A DNA stretch of 64,000 nucleotides. Source: Anas platyrhynchos (taxonomy: Eukaryota; Chordata; Aves; Anseriformes; Anatidae). How positions within the stretch are numbered: the stretch's first letter is position 1; the number at the start of each line of letters is the position of its first letter. The translations under genes were made by a program, and so were the position numbers. Below the pieces are notes generated by a model. That model did no database searches and was not told the DNA's origin. It was given only the letters and a program-made list of their open reading frames with translations. The stretch covers positions 141,010,001-141,074,000 of the forward strand of contig NC_092588.1 of the NCBI RefSeq assembly GCF_047663525.1. Reading direction: 5' to 3'. Below are positions 1-10,058 of this stretch, piece after piece.

Positions 1-170
1 GCCGGGCCGCGGAGCTCCGGGCTCGGGCACACGCGTGGCAGCAGCCTCGGAAATCCTCCTCGGCCCGTTTTAGTCCGCGGTCAGCACGAGTTTTGCAAGC
101 GGAGCCCGGCTGAATAAACACTTCGCCCTCGTCTCCCGCTCGCTCGCTCTCGCTCCGTGATGATTGATAT
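1..170. other. GC-rich edge, no gene seen
   Basis: A GC-rich segment is cut by the window edge. It contains AATAAA at 113-118, which could be the poly(A) signal of a gene ending here (by synteny PTF1A), but no coding sequence is visible to support that. Confidence 0.3.
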
Positions 171-310
171 TTTTTATTCAGCCAACTTTTATTTACCTTG
201 CAAAAATGTTCGGGACAAATGTGATAAATTACAGATATGCAAATTTCTTTGAATGGTGTTGTAAGTGTGTCTCGCTGGAGCTGAATAAGTCCTTGCAAGT
301 CGGTCTGCGC
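160..310. promoter_or_regulatory. Putative conserved non-coding element with octamer motif
   Basis: This AT-rich block inside a CpG-rich setting has a perfect POU octamer ATGCAAAT (237-244) and ATTGAT and TTATTTAC forkhead/ONECUT-like words. There is no open reading frame. By synteny it may be a PTF1A regulatory element. Conservation was not measured. Confidence 0.35.
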
Positions 311-479
311 GCACTCAGGACCCCAGGGAGCTGATCAAAGCACCCTTTCTCTTTCATCCCCAGTATTCTCCTCCAAACTATTTCGATACAATATGTTTCC
401 ATGATGCACTTAATGTGCTAGGGACACAGAACTCATTACAACCTAGCTAGTTCTGCCGACCCCTTTGTTCAGAGGCATA

Positions 480-1180
480 AAGTTAAAAAAAAAGGAGGGG
501 TTGAGGGGGGAGCTCTGCTAGTTGCCAGCTTTCTGAAATGTTAAAGCATGCGTCATTTTTCACCAGGTCTCGTCTTGATATCCTCAAAAGACAAACTATG
601 AAACCGGCCTCAGCCCTTTCTGGCATTAATTACACTGCTGTCCAGCCGATCTGTTTTTCCTATTATATGCATTTCTCAGCAGGGATTTTTTTTTTTTTTT
701 TGCAAGACTAATGCAGCTGCGAGTCGATGTATGAATGCATTTTATCAGTATAGAAAAAAAAAATCAGTGGAAAGGCTGAAAAAGATGTCAAAGTGTCCGC
801 CGACGTTTTTCTTGCCTGCCCGGTGTTTGTGGCAGTGGCTTTGGGAAAGTGTTTCGGACTGCCCTGTTACGGTAATTGTGTTTGCCTCGATTTTTTTCCT
901 GGCTACTCGGAAGGGAAAAATCTCAGCCGGAGGCTGCTGAAAGCAGGTTGCGTGTTTATGGGATGCCAATGCTCCCAACCAAATCTTTCCTCGCCGGGGA
1001 GACACTTGCAAGTTTTGGGGGGAAATAGGTGGAAATGAGCAGCCCCGAGTTCGGGGCGAGCCATTTCAAGCCCACGGCGAGGTGGCGGCTGTTTGGGGCA
1101 ATGAGTGCAGCGGGGTGACAGTAAGAAATCAGCTCTATTTCAGCGGATGGCGCGTTTGTTTATGGGGTGATTGGTTGACG
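480..1180. other. Non-coding stretch beside the first putative element
   Basis: Mixed composition with an A run (about 486-494) and T runs (about 686-700). The short frames at 731-1038 show no recognisable protein. TGGGAAA words (TC-box-like) occur at 842 and 1202, but without a convincing E-box partner. Confidence 0.4.
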
Positions 1181-1224
1181 GAAATGGCTGGCAGCCAGTT
1201 CTGGGAAAGATTCCAGACCTGACT

Positions 1225-1325
1225 CCGATTAACCCTCTCTGGTGAAACTCTGCTGGAAACCAACTCACCAGCAATTGCCATTAATCTACTTACTAATTAA
1301 GCCAATTCATTTCTAAAGGAGAAAA
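1225..1325. promoter_or_regulatory. Putative conserved element dense in homeodomain cores
   Basis: Within about 70 bases there are CAATTG, CATTAATC, CTAATTAAG and CAATTCATT words, i.e. several ATTA/TAAT homeodomain cores. There is no coding potential. A role as a developmental enhancer is inferred. Confidence 0.35.
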
Positions 1326-1767
1326 ATTCCTTTCTTTGGCCAAACTGATGGGAGGAAATTTGAAAGAAGCGCCAAACTGTGTAACTGTAATTCAGCCAAG
1401 GACTGCTAAAACAAGGTGTTGATATATAGCTGGAGATTTAAAACAAGTTTCTAGGGCAACAATCCTTTGGAGACGGTGGTACATAGTGCATAGTAGATGA
1501 AGCTCGAATAATGGTGGACTGCAGTGTGCAATTGTACGGACATTGGTTGGAACCAGGACTGCTTTTCCCAATTAAGCCGTTCAGGTCTTTTACTCCTCTA
1601 ATAATTTATCCGCCCGGTTTGAACGCTTCAGCCGTGGGCGACAGCTACAAAGGGCGTCTCAGGCAGGCCCCCCAAAACACGGCCGTGGAAATAGGGTCGG
1701 GATTTAGCCCGGCACCGGCTCCGACACCTCCTCGCTCCCCTCACCCGCAGGGTCCGGAGCAGCCCGA

Positions 1768-1791
1768 GGACGGACGGACGGACGGACGGAC
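1768..1791 (+). repeat. (GGAC)6 microsatellite
   Basis: Six perfect tandem copies of GGAC inside the CpG island. Confidence 0.95.
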
Positions 1792-2594
1792 ATGCTGCTA
1801 GAGGTTCCCAGCAAGGCGGGGGCAGCTTTTATCGAGGTCTCGTCTTCGGGCCAGAGAAGTTTTGCTCCTGGAAAGAGCAAAGGCCGGGGAAGCGACCTCC
1901 AGGGAGAGCCAGGCGAGGCCCGAGGCCGCGACGCAGCGGCCCCGAGGGCAGGGCGTGGGGGGGGCCCGCAGCCACCTCTTGCCCTGCCGGGTGCTGGGGG
2001 GAGATGGCGAGGGGGGAGGCGACCCAAAAACACCCGAAGGGGCCGGGGCAGACCTGGGGAACTTCCCTTGCCGTTTGGGAACACCGCGTGGGGTCCTGCC
2101 CGCGCGCCCGCCGCCACCGCTGACCCCCCTCACTCTGGGCCCTTTCCCATTTCTGACGACCCGTCCGGGTCCTGCCGGGGGTGCGGGGCCGATCGAGGCG
2201 CAGATTGTGGGGAACGGGCCCGGCGGGGACCCCCCGACGGCCGCCTCGGCACCGCCGTGCCCGCCCCTCGGCCACCGGGCTCGCCGGCGGGCGCACAAAG
2301 GGCGCAGCCCCTCGGGGTAAATGGCGTGCGAGCGGTGACAAATTCAAGGGCGGATAGCTTAAACTAAGTGTAACCGTTCCCCCCCTGCTTCGTTTTTCAA
2401 GGTGCGGGGCGGCGGAGGCAGTTGCAAGAGCAACAAATTAAAGCGTTCACTGCAGCCGTCTGCGGACAAGGAGGCGGCGGTCAAAGCGCTCAACGGGAGG
2501 CAGGAGGATGCTGAGCCCGGCACGGTCCGGCCGCCCTCCTGCAAAGCAGCGGGGCTGTGTTGAGACCAGGAGCCCTCGGGGACCGCCGCACCGC

Positions 2595-2675
2595 CAGGGA
2601 GAAGCTCCTGGAGAAGGGGAAGGTCCTGGAGAAGGAGCAGGAGCTGGAGAAGGAGCAGGTCCTCCTCCAGCAGCC
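2595..2675 (+). repeat. Imperfect CTGGAGAAGGAGCAG minisatellite
   Basis: Several diverged copies of a 15-base unit (CTGGAGAAG-GAGCAG). Read in one frame it gives LEKEQ-type repeats, but no gene context supports translation. Confidence 0.6.
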
Positions 2676-2779
2676 GCTCAGGAAAGGAAGGTGCCCAGCC
2701 GTGGGCAGCACAGTGTGCGCTCTTATCTCCTGCAAACACCGAACTTGGGGCATTTAAGTCTCTCTCCGAGATCATAAAA

Positions 2780-3010
2780 AATAGGACGCGATATCCTAAA
2801 AAGACTAATGACATTTCACAGGTAATGCAATTTAGAACGAAACACTTCCATGTTTTCTTTTCCAACAATGTGCATTTTTGTAAACTGCTATAAATTGCAA
2901 TTCAAAAGCCCTGATCTCGCCATCCCCAATCATTTTTTATACTGATCAAATGAATGCAGATACTCCCATTTGGGAGGGGCGACATGACATTTCACTTGGC
3001 AGTTCTAAAC
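2780..3010. promoter_or_regulatory. Putative conserved non-coding element
   Basis: Non-repetitive, AT-rich sequence with CTAATGACATT, TAATGCAATTT, AATTGCAATTC and TGATCAAATGAATG words follows the CpG island. It lacks coding potential. Its resemblance to vertebrate conserved elements is a judgement from composition and motif density only. Confidence 0.3.
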
Positions 3011-3469
3011 AGGTCACAGACCTTTCACAGACCCTAAGGCAGTGGGAGGGAGCTCTTTACGAAACCGTGTAACCAAATCAAACCAATGGTTACCCCTTTT
3101 CAATACCATTGGAATGGTTTGCACAATGCTATTCACATAGCAGCAGAGAAACTGAAAGGATGGTCATCCAATGGAAATTTCTTTTCTTTTGTTTAAACTC
3201 GCAGAGCTCAAAAAATACTAGAAAACAATTACTTTTTTTTTTTTTTTTCCTTTTGGTAGGACAAAAAGATAAACACTCTACATAGGTCCCGTTAGGGAAC
3301 GCGGCAGCCCTCGGCGTGCCGAGATGTTTGTACACATCTAGGCACACATATGTGAGCGGGGATGTACATTTCTCGGGGATGGGGCTTTGTTTGAAGCCAT
3401 AGGCACAAAGACACAACATGGCTGCCCTGGAGATGACCTATTGCTTTCAAGTTGCTTGAACACATCAGA

Positions 3470-3740
3470 ATTTCTATTGTCGAGGTTGATTAATTGAAAC
3501 TGATAAGTTACCATGAATAAAGATTGTTTTTCTGTTTAATGTGGTGGGCCTGATTTGGTAAATGCTTCATTCATGTAGCCTTGCAGCGCAGCATATGGGC
3601 AAGATTCATTCAGTATCGCAAACATATACAATTTACTATGCTTGTATGGTCACAGCCAAAAGGCCTTTCTATTTTAATGACGAACTTTGAATGAAAAATT
3701 CCATTTAAAGAGTCACTAACGTTAAACGCGGGCTTGTAAT
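3470..3740. promoter_or_regulatory. Putative conserved non-coding element
   Basis: A non-repetitive block with GATTAATTGAAAC, CATATGGGCAAG, TTTTAATGACG and GAGTCACTAACG words sits between GC-rich segments and is non-coding. Its enhancer nature is inferred. Confidence 0.3.
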
Positions 3741-4000
3741 TTATTCTAGCTGCCGGCTGCCCGGGGACGGAGCAGCCCCGACGGGACGGGCAGCGCCGCG
3801 CTCCGGCCGCTCCGAAGCCCCTCGGGGCCGGCTCCAGGCTCCCACGGGCGACTGAGACCCCACCCGAGGCTCTGTCCCTCGTGGGACCGCCGCTGGTCGC
3901 CGGGGGACCCCGCAGCCCCTCCAGATTAGGGAGAAGCTGAAGGGTTCGCCCCCGGCGTGCAGCTCCCACGAGGGTGCTGGTGATGCTTGAGCGGGGAGGA
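3740..4000. other. GC-rich block, no gene seen
   Basis: A short CpG-rich segment between two AT-rich putative elements. Frames across it are low-complexity chance frames. Confidence 0.5.
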
Positions 4001-4022
4001 GAGCCCCACTACGGCCAAAAGG

Positions 4023-4067
4023 ATAATAATAATAATAATAATAATAATTATTATTATTATTATTTTT
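4023..4067. repeat. (AAT)n(ATT)n palindromic microsatellite
   Basis: About eight AAT units run directly into about five ATT units and a T run, forming a self-complementary hairpin-capable tract. Confidence 0.95.
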
Positions 4068-4439
4068 TGCCACTTTTTAAACTTCTTGAGTAGGATCTCT
4101 GCGTTTTCCTCCGCTCACGATGGATAATTTTCAACGGTCTCAAAAAAGAAAAAAAATCCCTCAAAACAAAAAACCGCGGTGCTCGAACTTGACCTCGCTT
4201 CTGCTGGCAAGCCGGTGCCGTTTTCCCCGTCCCCTGCTCCCGGAGCACCGGCAAACAAAGCCTCGGCCACGGGGGAACCGAGCAGAGGGGGAGGCGATGG
4301 TGGTGAGGTCCCCCTGCCAGGAGGGGACCTTCGCCCCGGTCCTGCCCATTTCAGGCGCTTCGCAAACTGAATTTAACAAAATCAGCATCTTTGCCGGGCA
4401 AAGTAGAGCCTGTGCGCCCTCACAACTAACTAATTAAAT

Positions 4440-4740
4440 GTGGGGTCGAAATTGACGGGAAAAAATCCCTTGAAAGAGCCCTTTCAAACATTTTTTAAAA
4501 ATATGACCCCTTAACCTCTTCTTCCTCGACTGACAGAGTAATTTGAAGCAGCAACAGTGCAATCTATCAAAATAAGTTGTGTTACTCCTGTAAATCAGAT
4601 ATCGATGTTTGAGCTTTCTCCCGCTGACAAGCTGTAAAGGCTCCCTGTTATTCTGGGGTTTTATCTCGGAGCTTCTTGTCTTTTCTGCTCATTAAGAGCC
4701 GGTCTACAGATTACAAAGTCAATAGATGCAAACACCGGAC
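4440..4740. promoter_or_regulatory. Putative conserved element with ONECUT/FOXA-like composite
   Basis: This AT-rich, non-repetitive, non-coding stretch includes CAGATATCGATGTTTGAGC at 4597-4615: an ATCGAT core (ONECUT/HNF6-like) overlapping a GATGTTTGA forkhead-like word. Pancreatic PTF1A enhancers in mammals are known to bind FOXA and PDX1 factors, so this is a candidate for an equivalent element. The link is inference. Confidence 0.35.
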
Positions 4741-5039
4741 TGTGAGAAAAATCTCCCTGAGTACATACAAATCAACAGCAGCGGATGCTGTACAATGGCA
4801 AGCATAGATGTTTGGAGGTGTGCAGGTTTACCAGCTTCAAACAAGAGCGACGAGAGCAAATATTGTGGCAAAGCTTTGCCTCCCAGCGTTGCGCTCTTCC
4901 TCTGGTCGTTCCTCCAGGCTGATCTTTACGCACCATCTTATGACCTATGTGCCACGTATAAATGATGCACCATCAACTTTAGAGGAAGATTTAGTGAGCA
5001 GTTTGGCTGAAATACGCTTTGCAGGTGTTTCGGTGTTTC

Positions 5040-5690
5040 CCCCCAGCTCTAGTTAACAGCCACCTCCAGCGAAGTGCACCTGGGTGAGGTGGGTGAGTGC
5101 AGAGTGTCCTGTACAGAGGTGACCGACCTCCGTGGGGTTTGTTCACTTCGCTCAAGCTCTCCAGGGGATCCTGGACCCGGGACGGTTCCCTTCGGTTGCT
5201 GGGAAATGCCTCTAGGCGCGGACATTTAGTGTTTTCTGCCCCAAATGCACCGGGGTTACGGGCGCGTTTTGTTAATGCTGAAATGTGTACGTTCCCAATA
5301 CCTTTCTGTCCGTGCTCAGACATTACAGAGGGGCTGAGGTTAAAAGCAGACAAAACCCTCGGCCCCATCCTCGTCCCCAGGAGAGGGCACCGAGCCACGA
5401 GCAGGCAGAAGCGCGCAGCTGGATGAGCGGGGGCGAGCTGTTGGACGCCGCCTGGTCATTTGAATAACACCGCTGCAAACCTCTGCAGGCAGCATTTTGT
5501 ACCCTCTTGGGAACTGGGGGGAGGAAAAAAAAAAAAGAAGAAAGCAGGCGTGTGCCTGGTGCCGGCACCGCCGGCATCGCCGCGCCCGGGGCGCCCCGCT
5601 CCCAGCACGCCGGGGGGACCGGCCCCCAGGTGCCTGCTGCTCCGTGTCAGAGCAATCGCCGCCCTGGAACAATCCCTCCCGTGGAGCACA
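5040..5690. other. GC-rich block, no gene seen
   Basis: A moderately CpG-rich stretch with an A-rich run (5524-5545). Overlapping frames in several frames look like chance; no known protein is recognised. Confidence 0.5.
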
Positions 5691-5875
5691 AAAGCTGTTG
5701 GTGTGGCTAGAGAGGTTGTGCTTACCGCTTGGAGTTGTAACTGGTTTGCTAGAGTAGTGAAGAATTGAAATGATTCTGTTTGAAAGAGAAAATGATGGGA
5801 GTAAGGTGAAGAAAGGTGTGTGTGCTGGAACCTGTCTAGGATAAGGAGGTTTAATACCTCTCCTGAGTGTTTATG

Positions 5876-6086
5876 AAATCACAGAATCACAGAACGGTTT
5901 GGGTTGGAAGGGATCTTCAAGATCACCCGGTTCCAATGCCCTGCCATGGGCAGGGACACCTCCCACCAGCCCAGGTTGCCCAAAGCCCCATCCAGCCTGG
6001 CCTTGAACACCTCCAGGGATGGGGCAGCCACAGCTTCTGTGCCAGTGCCTCACAGTAAAGGATTTCTTCCTCATATCTAATCTAAA
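5876..6086 (-). mobile_element. CR1 LINE 3' fragment
   Basis: Starts with CACAGAATCACAGAA followed by GGTTTGGGTTGGAAGGGA, the reverse complement of a CR1 3' end with its short terminal repeats. It continues with the conserved GGGCAGGGACACCTCCCACC and CCATCCAGCCTGGCCTTG segments. It is a 5'-truncated copy of about 0.2 kb. Confidence 0.92.
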
Positions 6087-9000
6087 ATACTTAATTTAAC
6101 AGGATGTTAAAGATTTTTTTTACTTTAAAAAATGTTTATTTTTAGACATCATAAATTTTAAACAAAAATGTACTTGTATGGAAATAAAGGATCTCTGTTG
6201 AAGCTAATGAAGTGACAATTAATTGTATGACAAATTCTACTGTATTATTAAATTTGTATATGGAGGCAGACAATTGGGGGAACTGATGCAGCATTTGAAT
6301 CTCAAATTCAGGAACTTGAACAATAGGTAAAGGAAACAGTTCACCTCCTAAAAGTTACATTTTTTTAGATTGTCATTCATTCCTAAGCCACTGTTCTTTC
6401 ACATCTTTGCTTATGAAGTAATGTATTTCATAAAATGTCATCAAACTTATTCACAGCAAAAATTATGCACTAAAGCATCGTGTTATTGACTTGTTTAAAG
6501 AACAATTTCCCAAACACATTAAGCTCCAAACAATGAACTTACCTGAGATTTACTGCAATTCTACCTCAGTATTCACTGGTCTTATACACAACTATGAGGA
6601 TACAACCAAATGATTTTACCGATGCTTTGACATGTGGCACTGAAACTGCTCTCACTTCCATACTGTTTGTCAGAGTCACCAAAACTATGTATTTCATTAT
6701 TTTAGAAAAGAAATTCACATTCTTTTGCCTAACTAAAAGTTTAAAGCTGATGTCAATAATCTTTCCATGAGTTGACAACTTGCAATAAAATCAATCGGGG
6801 ATTTTTATATAGGAATCATATATCTGAAGCTTTCTCTGTGTTTGCACCAGTTACGAGGGCTTCAGTATTTCAGAAAGAAATTTTATCTTGTTCAAACCTT
6901 GACATAAAGATAATTTTATATATATGTATATATGTTCGGACTATACAGACATTCTTGTCTTGAACTGGTGTTGCCATGTTCCATGCATATTTCCTTGGAA
7001 AGCTCAAACCTCATATTTTCAGTTTGGAGCTTACTAGATGTACTCTTTGAACATCTGATCAGATGATTTGAAGCATGTTGAGCAAATTCTATTATTGGGG
7101 AATTAAACCCTTGCCCAGTTATGGACAGACTTTCTAATATGTTTGTGCTTTCAAAAGCTTATTTCAATTTAACCTCTATTTTCTGACTGTCTTTTATTTA
7201 TTTCTGTTGTTCTTTAAGACAGGACTGAAGACTGGGAATGCAGGGAAGGCCTTTCCTCTTCCTTGGCTTGCATTTTTTTATTTTTTTTCTTGAAAAGTCC
7301 TCAGGTAACTGAGAAGGTGAGGTAGCAGGGCAGGTTGCATGTGTAAGAAACTCAACCAAAGACAAATAGTTTTTGACAACTTTCTTCTTTTGATGGGTAC
7401 ATTCATATAGTTTACGACTCCAAGCAGTATCCCTCTTAAAATTCCATATATCCAGAGAAAGCTCATGCAGTCAGTACTGAATAAGGACTCTGGGACTGTC
7501 CTCCTATATGCAGCACCATATACAGCAGTAATGTAAGTAGAAACGAGTCATGGTGTAAAGAAGCCACTTACATCCCTTGATTTCTCTCTGTACACACTGT
7601 GACAGCTGAATGTTCAACATCTTCACAGGAACTCTGTGGTAATAATCTCCAAAGTGAGGAAAGATAAGCTATTTTACAAGCATATCTTGCAATTGAAGCT
7701 ACGTAGGTCAATATTATAAGCTGAAAAGAGTCAAGGCACAGGGTGCTGTTTTTTTCTTAAAAAAATTCCATTTTCTTAATACTTATTTTGTCTTGTTCAT
7801 TCCACCAGCAGTGGCAGCCATGACAAGAGGACAAACAGAAAATCCATACAGCAAACAGACTAGACACCTAATAATTCATGTGGATATGGAAGCATGGAAA
7901 AGGCTGGTTACCAGACTATTCAGCACAGAGTTTATCAGTTGTCAAGAAGATACCTTACAGGGCAGAAGAGTCATGCAGAATGTCAAGGATTCCTTTAGAG
8001 TATCCCATGCCCTCATTAAGGAGAACTTGCAATGCAGACATCACCCACCTGTACGACTTCATAACTAGAATGACTTTATAGAGCATTGGTAATTAGAGCA
8101 ATTATTTTTGTAGAGTTTCAATAATGCATGCAAATGTTACATTTTACAATCTCATCAACTATCCCTGAGAAAGATATCAACCTGCATGCCAAAGACAAAA
8201 CATCACTATCTCTGTGTCAGAAAAATCTTTTTTTTGGGTCAGTTTTCAATATATTCCTTCTCATAGCTGAATTCAAGAAATCATTTCAACTATGTTTCTA
8301 TCATTTTCAAGTATCAGTTTAGGGAATATTTTCCTGTCAGTATAATTGATGCTGCTATGAATATTCTTGCTTAGCTTACTAATGTATATTATTATTATTG
8401 TTATTGTTATTATGTTTTAAAAGTGCTGAAACCAAAACACATTACAATATCAAAGGAAACCAGTCCCTGGGATGTCAGGCAGAAACTCAGTTTCTCAGAC
8501 ATGAGAAGCATTTTCCAGTGAAAGAATTCAGACTACAGGAACATTTCCCACTGCTAATCAGTGAAAAACAGTATGCTTCTTAAAGCTAAGTCAGAGCAAG
8601 GCACACTAGCATCCTATTCTCTAGGCTGCTGTCATGATGGAGATAGGTCCTATGCACAGTGGGATCAGTCTGTCCTCTACCCTAGTCAGTCACCTGGTGT
8701 GCTCCAACAAGTTCCAAAAGTAACCTGGGCTCGGCTTTTGACCTTGGTATGTAGGAGGTCTCACATAGCTTAGAGCAGGCATTTACAAATATCCACGTGT
8801 GGTATAAATAGCTTCAAATATCATAACTACTGAACATCATAACAGAATGAGCAGACAAGCCGGCCTTGTAAAGGAAAAGTTAATTGCTGAAGTATTTCAG
8901 AAATAAGAACATTCTCAGTCTCAGTCTTTTCCTTTGTGCTCCATGTTGTCCCTCTGAAGATAGCAACAACTCTTTCAAACCACTAGCAAAAAATCAATAA

Positions 9001-9972
9001 CCTCGTGGCTGAAAAAGCAGTTTCTTTCTATTTAAACAGTCACAATTCAGCTAATCACCTTTCAGTATCTTTAAAAAAAAAACCAACACATTTTTTTCTT
9101 CATTCAGCCAATATTCAGTAGGAGCAATAGGTCTGAAGAATTAAAATAAGTCCATATTACTATTCTGCAAACTGAAACATGCCTCTGGTTTGTTAAAGGA
9201 GAATTGAGAAGATTGCCCATGGGTTCTTGATCATGCTGAGATGCAATTACATTATGTATTGCTATGCTTAGTTTGAAGTCCCATGGCTTCTCTCTTCCAC
9301 TGAGACTTTGTTAACCAGAATATTGCAGACTTCTAAAATAATATCTGACTCCTCAGTATGGGATGATTCAGAGGCTACACTTGGACCATCACAGGCTCTG
9401 GTCTTCCTCTGTTCATCATCTGTGAAAAAATGTGAAAATTATTGTAGTAGTGGTGGCAGAAAGAAGCCAACAGCCAACCAAGAAACTCTTCAGACCAGTC
9501 TCACAGACCAGAAGTCTTCTGTACGTATCCAAGGCTGAGGAAAGGAGGAAAGGAAGAAGGCAGTTCAGAAGTCCTTTCACACAGATGATCTGTCATATTT
9601 TTGAGAGAAAAAGGGAAAAGGACAAAAAAAAAAATAAAAGGAGAAAAGGAAGGAAAGAAAAAACAGCCTGCAAACCTCAGTCAGGCACACAAAATCATCC
9701 TTCACAAGAAGTGACTCCTCTGGCAGAGGCATTTTCCAAACACGAAAGACAACAGCTAGAGCTTGCCACAAAAGTAACTATTAAACTGCCTATCTGTTTA
9801 TATCTGCCTAATCTGTTTTCTCATGGGAAGAGATGACAATACATCAAATTTCAAGTTTTACAAGAAAAAGATATCTGGAAAATACGATCATGTATAAGTA
9901 TATAAAAACAGAAATTAATACTTAAACTGCAGGGTAGGTTATGATGCATCAAAAATTCGACACTCACCATCA
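6087..9972. other. AT-rich intergenic stretch
   Basis: No gene was found. There are short TA-rich tracts (about 6914-6932) and an ATT/GTT run near 8386-8412. A plus-strand frame at 9432-9836 is Lys/Arg-rich only because of a purine-rich tract at 9600-9663. That same tract read on the minus strand is a long polypyrimidine run ending near GACAG (about 9593) and could precede a 3' untranslated exon of the C10orf67-like gene. Confidence 0.5.
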
Positions 9973-10058
9973 TCAAACTATGTCCACTTTTGTTGTGTTT
10001 GGAAGTCTAGAAAATTGATCTTTGTCTTCTTCCTGCTCTTTAATAGACTGGGAATACA
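9973..10058 (-). CDS. C10orf67: C10orf67-like exon 15 (stop codon exon)
   Basis: It completes a Leu codon and reads [20 protein letters not shown] and on to KVDIV followed by TGA (9975-9973). The acceptor used is CTAGTCCCCAG; the earlier TCTAG would put a stop in frame after a few codons. A strong donor (GATG|GTGAGTG) lies five bases past the stop, so the transcript probably continues into an untranslated exon further left. Confidence 0.75.

Larger units (their letters stand above)
1640..2740. promoter_or_regulatory. CpG island, no supported gene
   Basis: About 1.1 kb of high GC with many CpG. Overlapping frames up to 191 codons occur in several frames on both strands, as expected of GC-rich DNA, and none resembles a known protein. 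It may be a Polycomb-type island of the neighbouring developmental gene or a promoter for a non-coding RNA. Confidence 0.65.

Noticed and set aside
1-1040. Coding sequence of PTF1A at the left edge
   Set aside because: No bHLH motif or other PTF1A-like peptide was found in any frame; only its flank is expected here by synteny.
1704-2367. Several overlapping frames of 137-191 codons in the CpG island
   Set aside because: They occur in multiple frames on both strands, as expected where stop codons are rare in GC-rich DNA. Composition is Pro/Arg/Gly-rich with no family resemblance.
7793-8081. 91-codon plus-strand frame as a gene
   Set aside because: No similarity recognised, no promoter or splice structure, and the composition is that of ordinary AT-rich intergenic DNA.
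9432-9836. 134-codon Lys/Arg-rich plus-strand frame
   Set aside because: The basic residues come from a purine-rich tract; no conserved domain, and no promoter or splice context.
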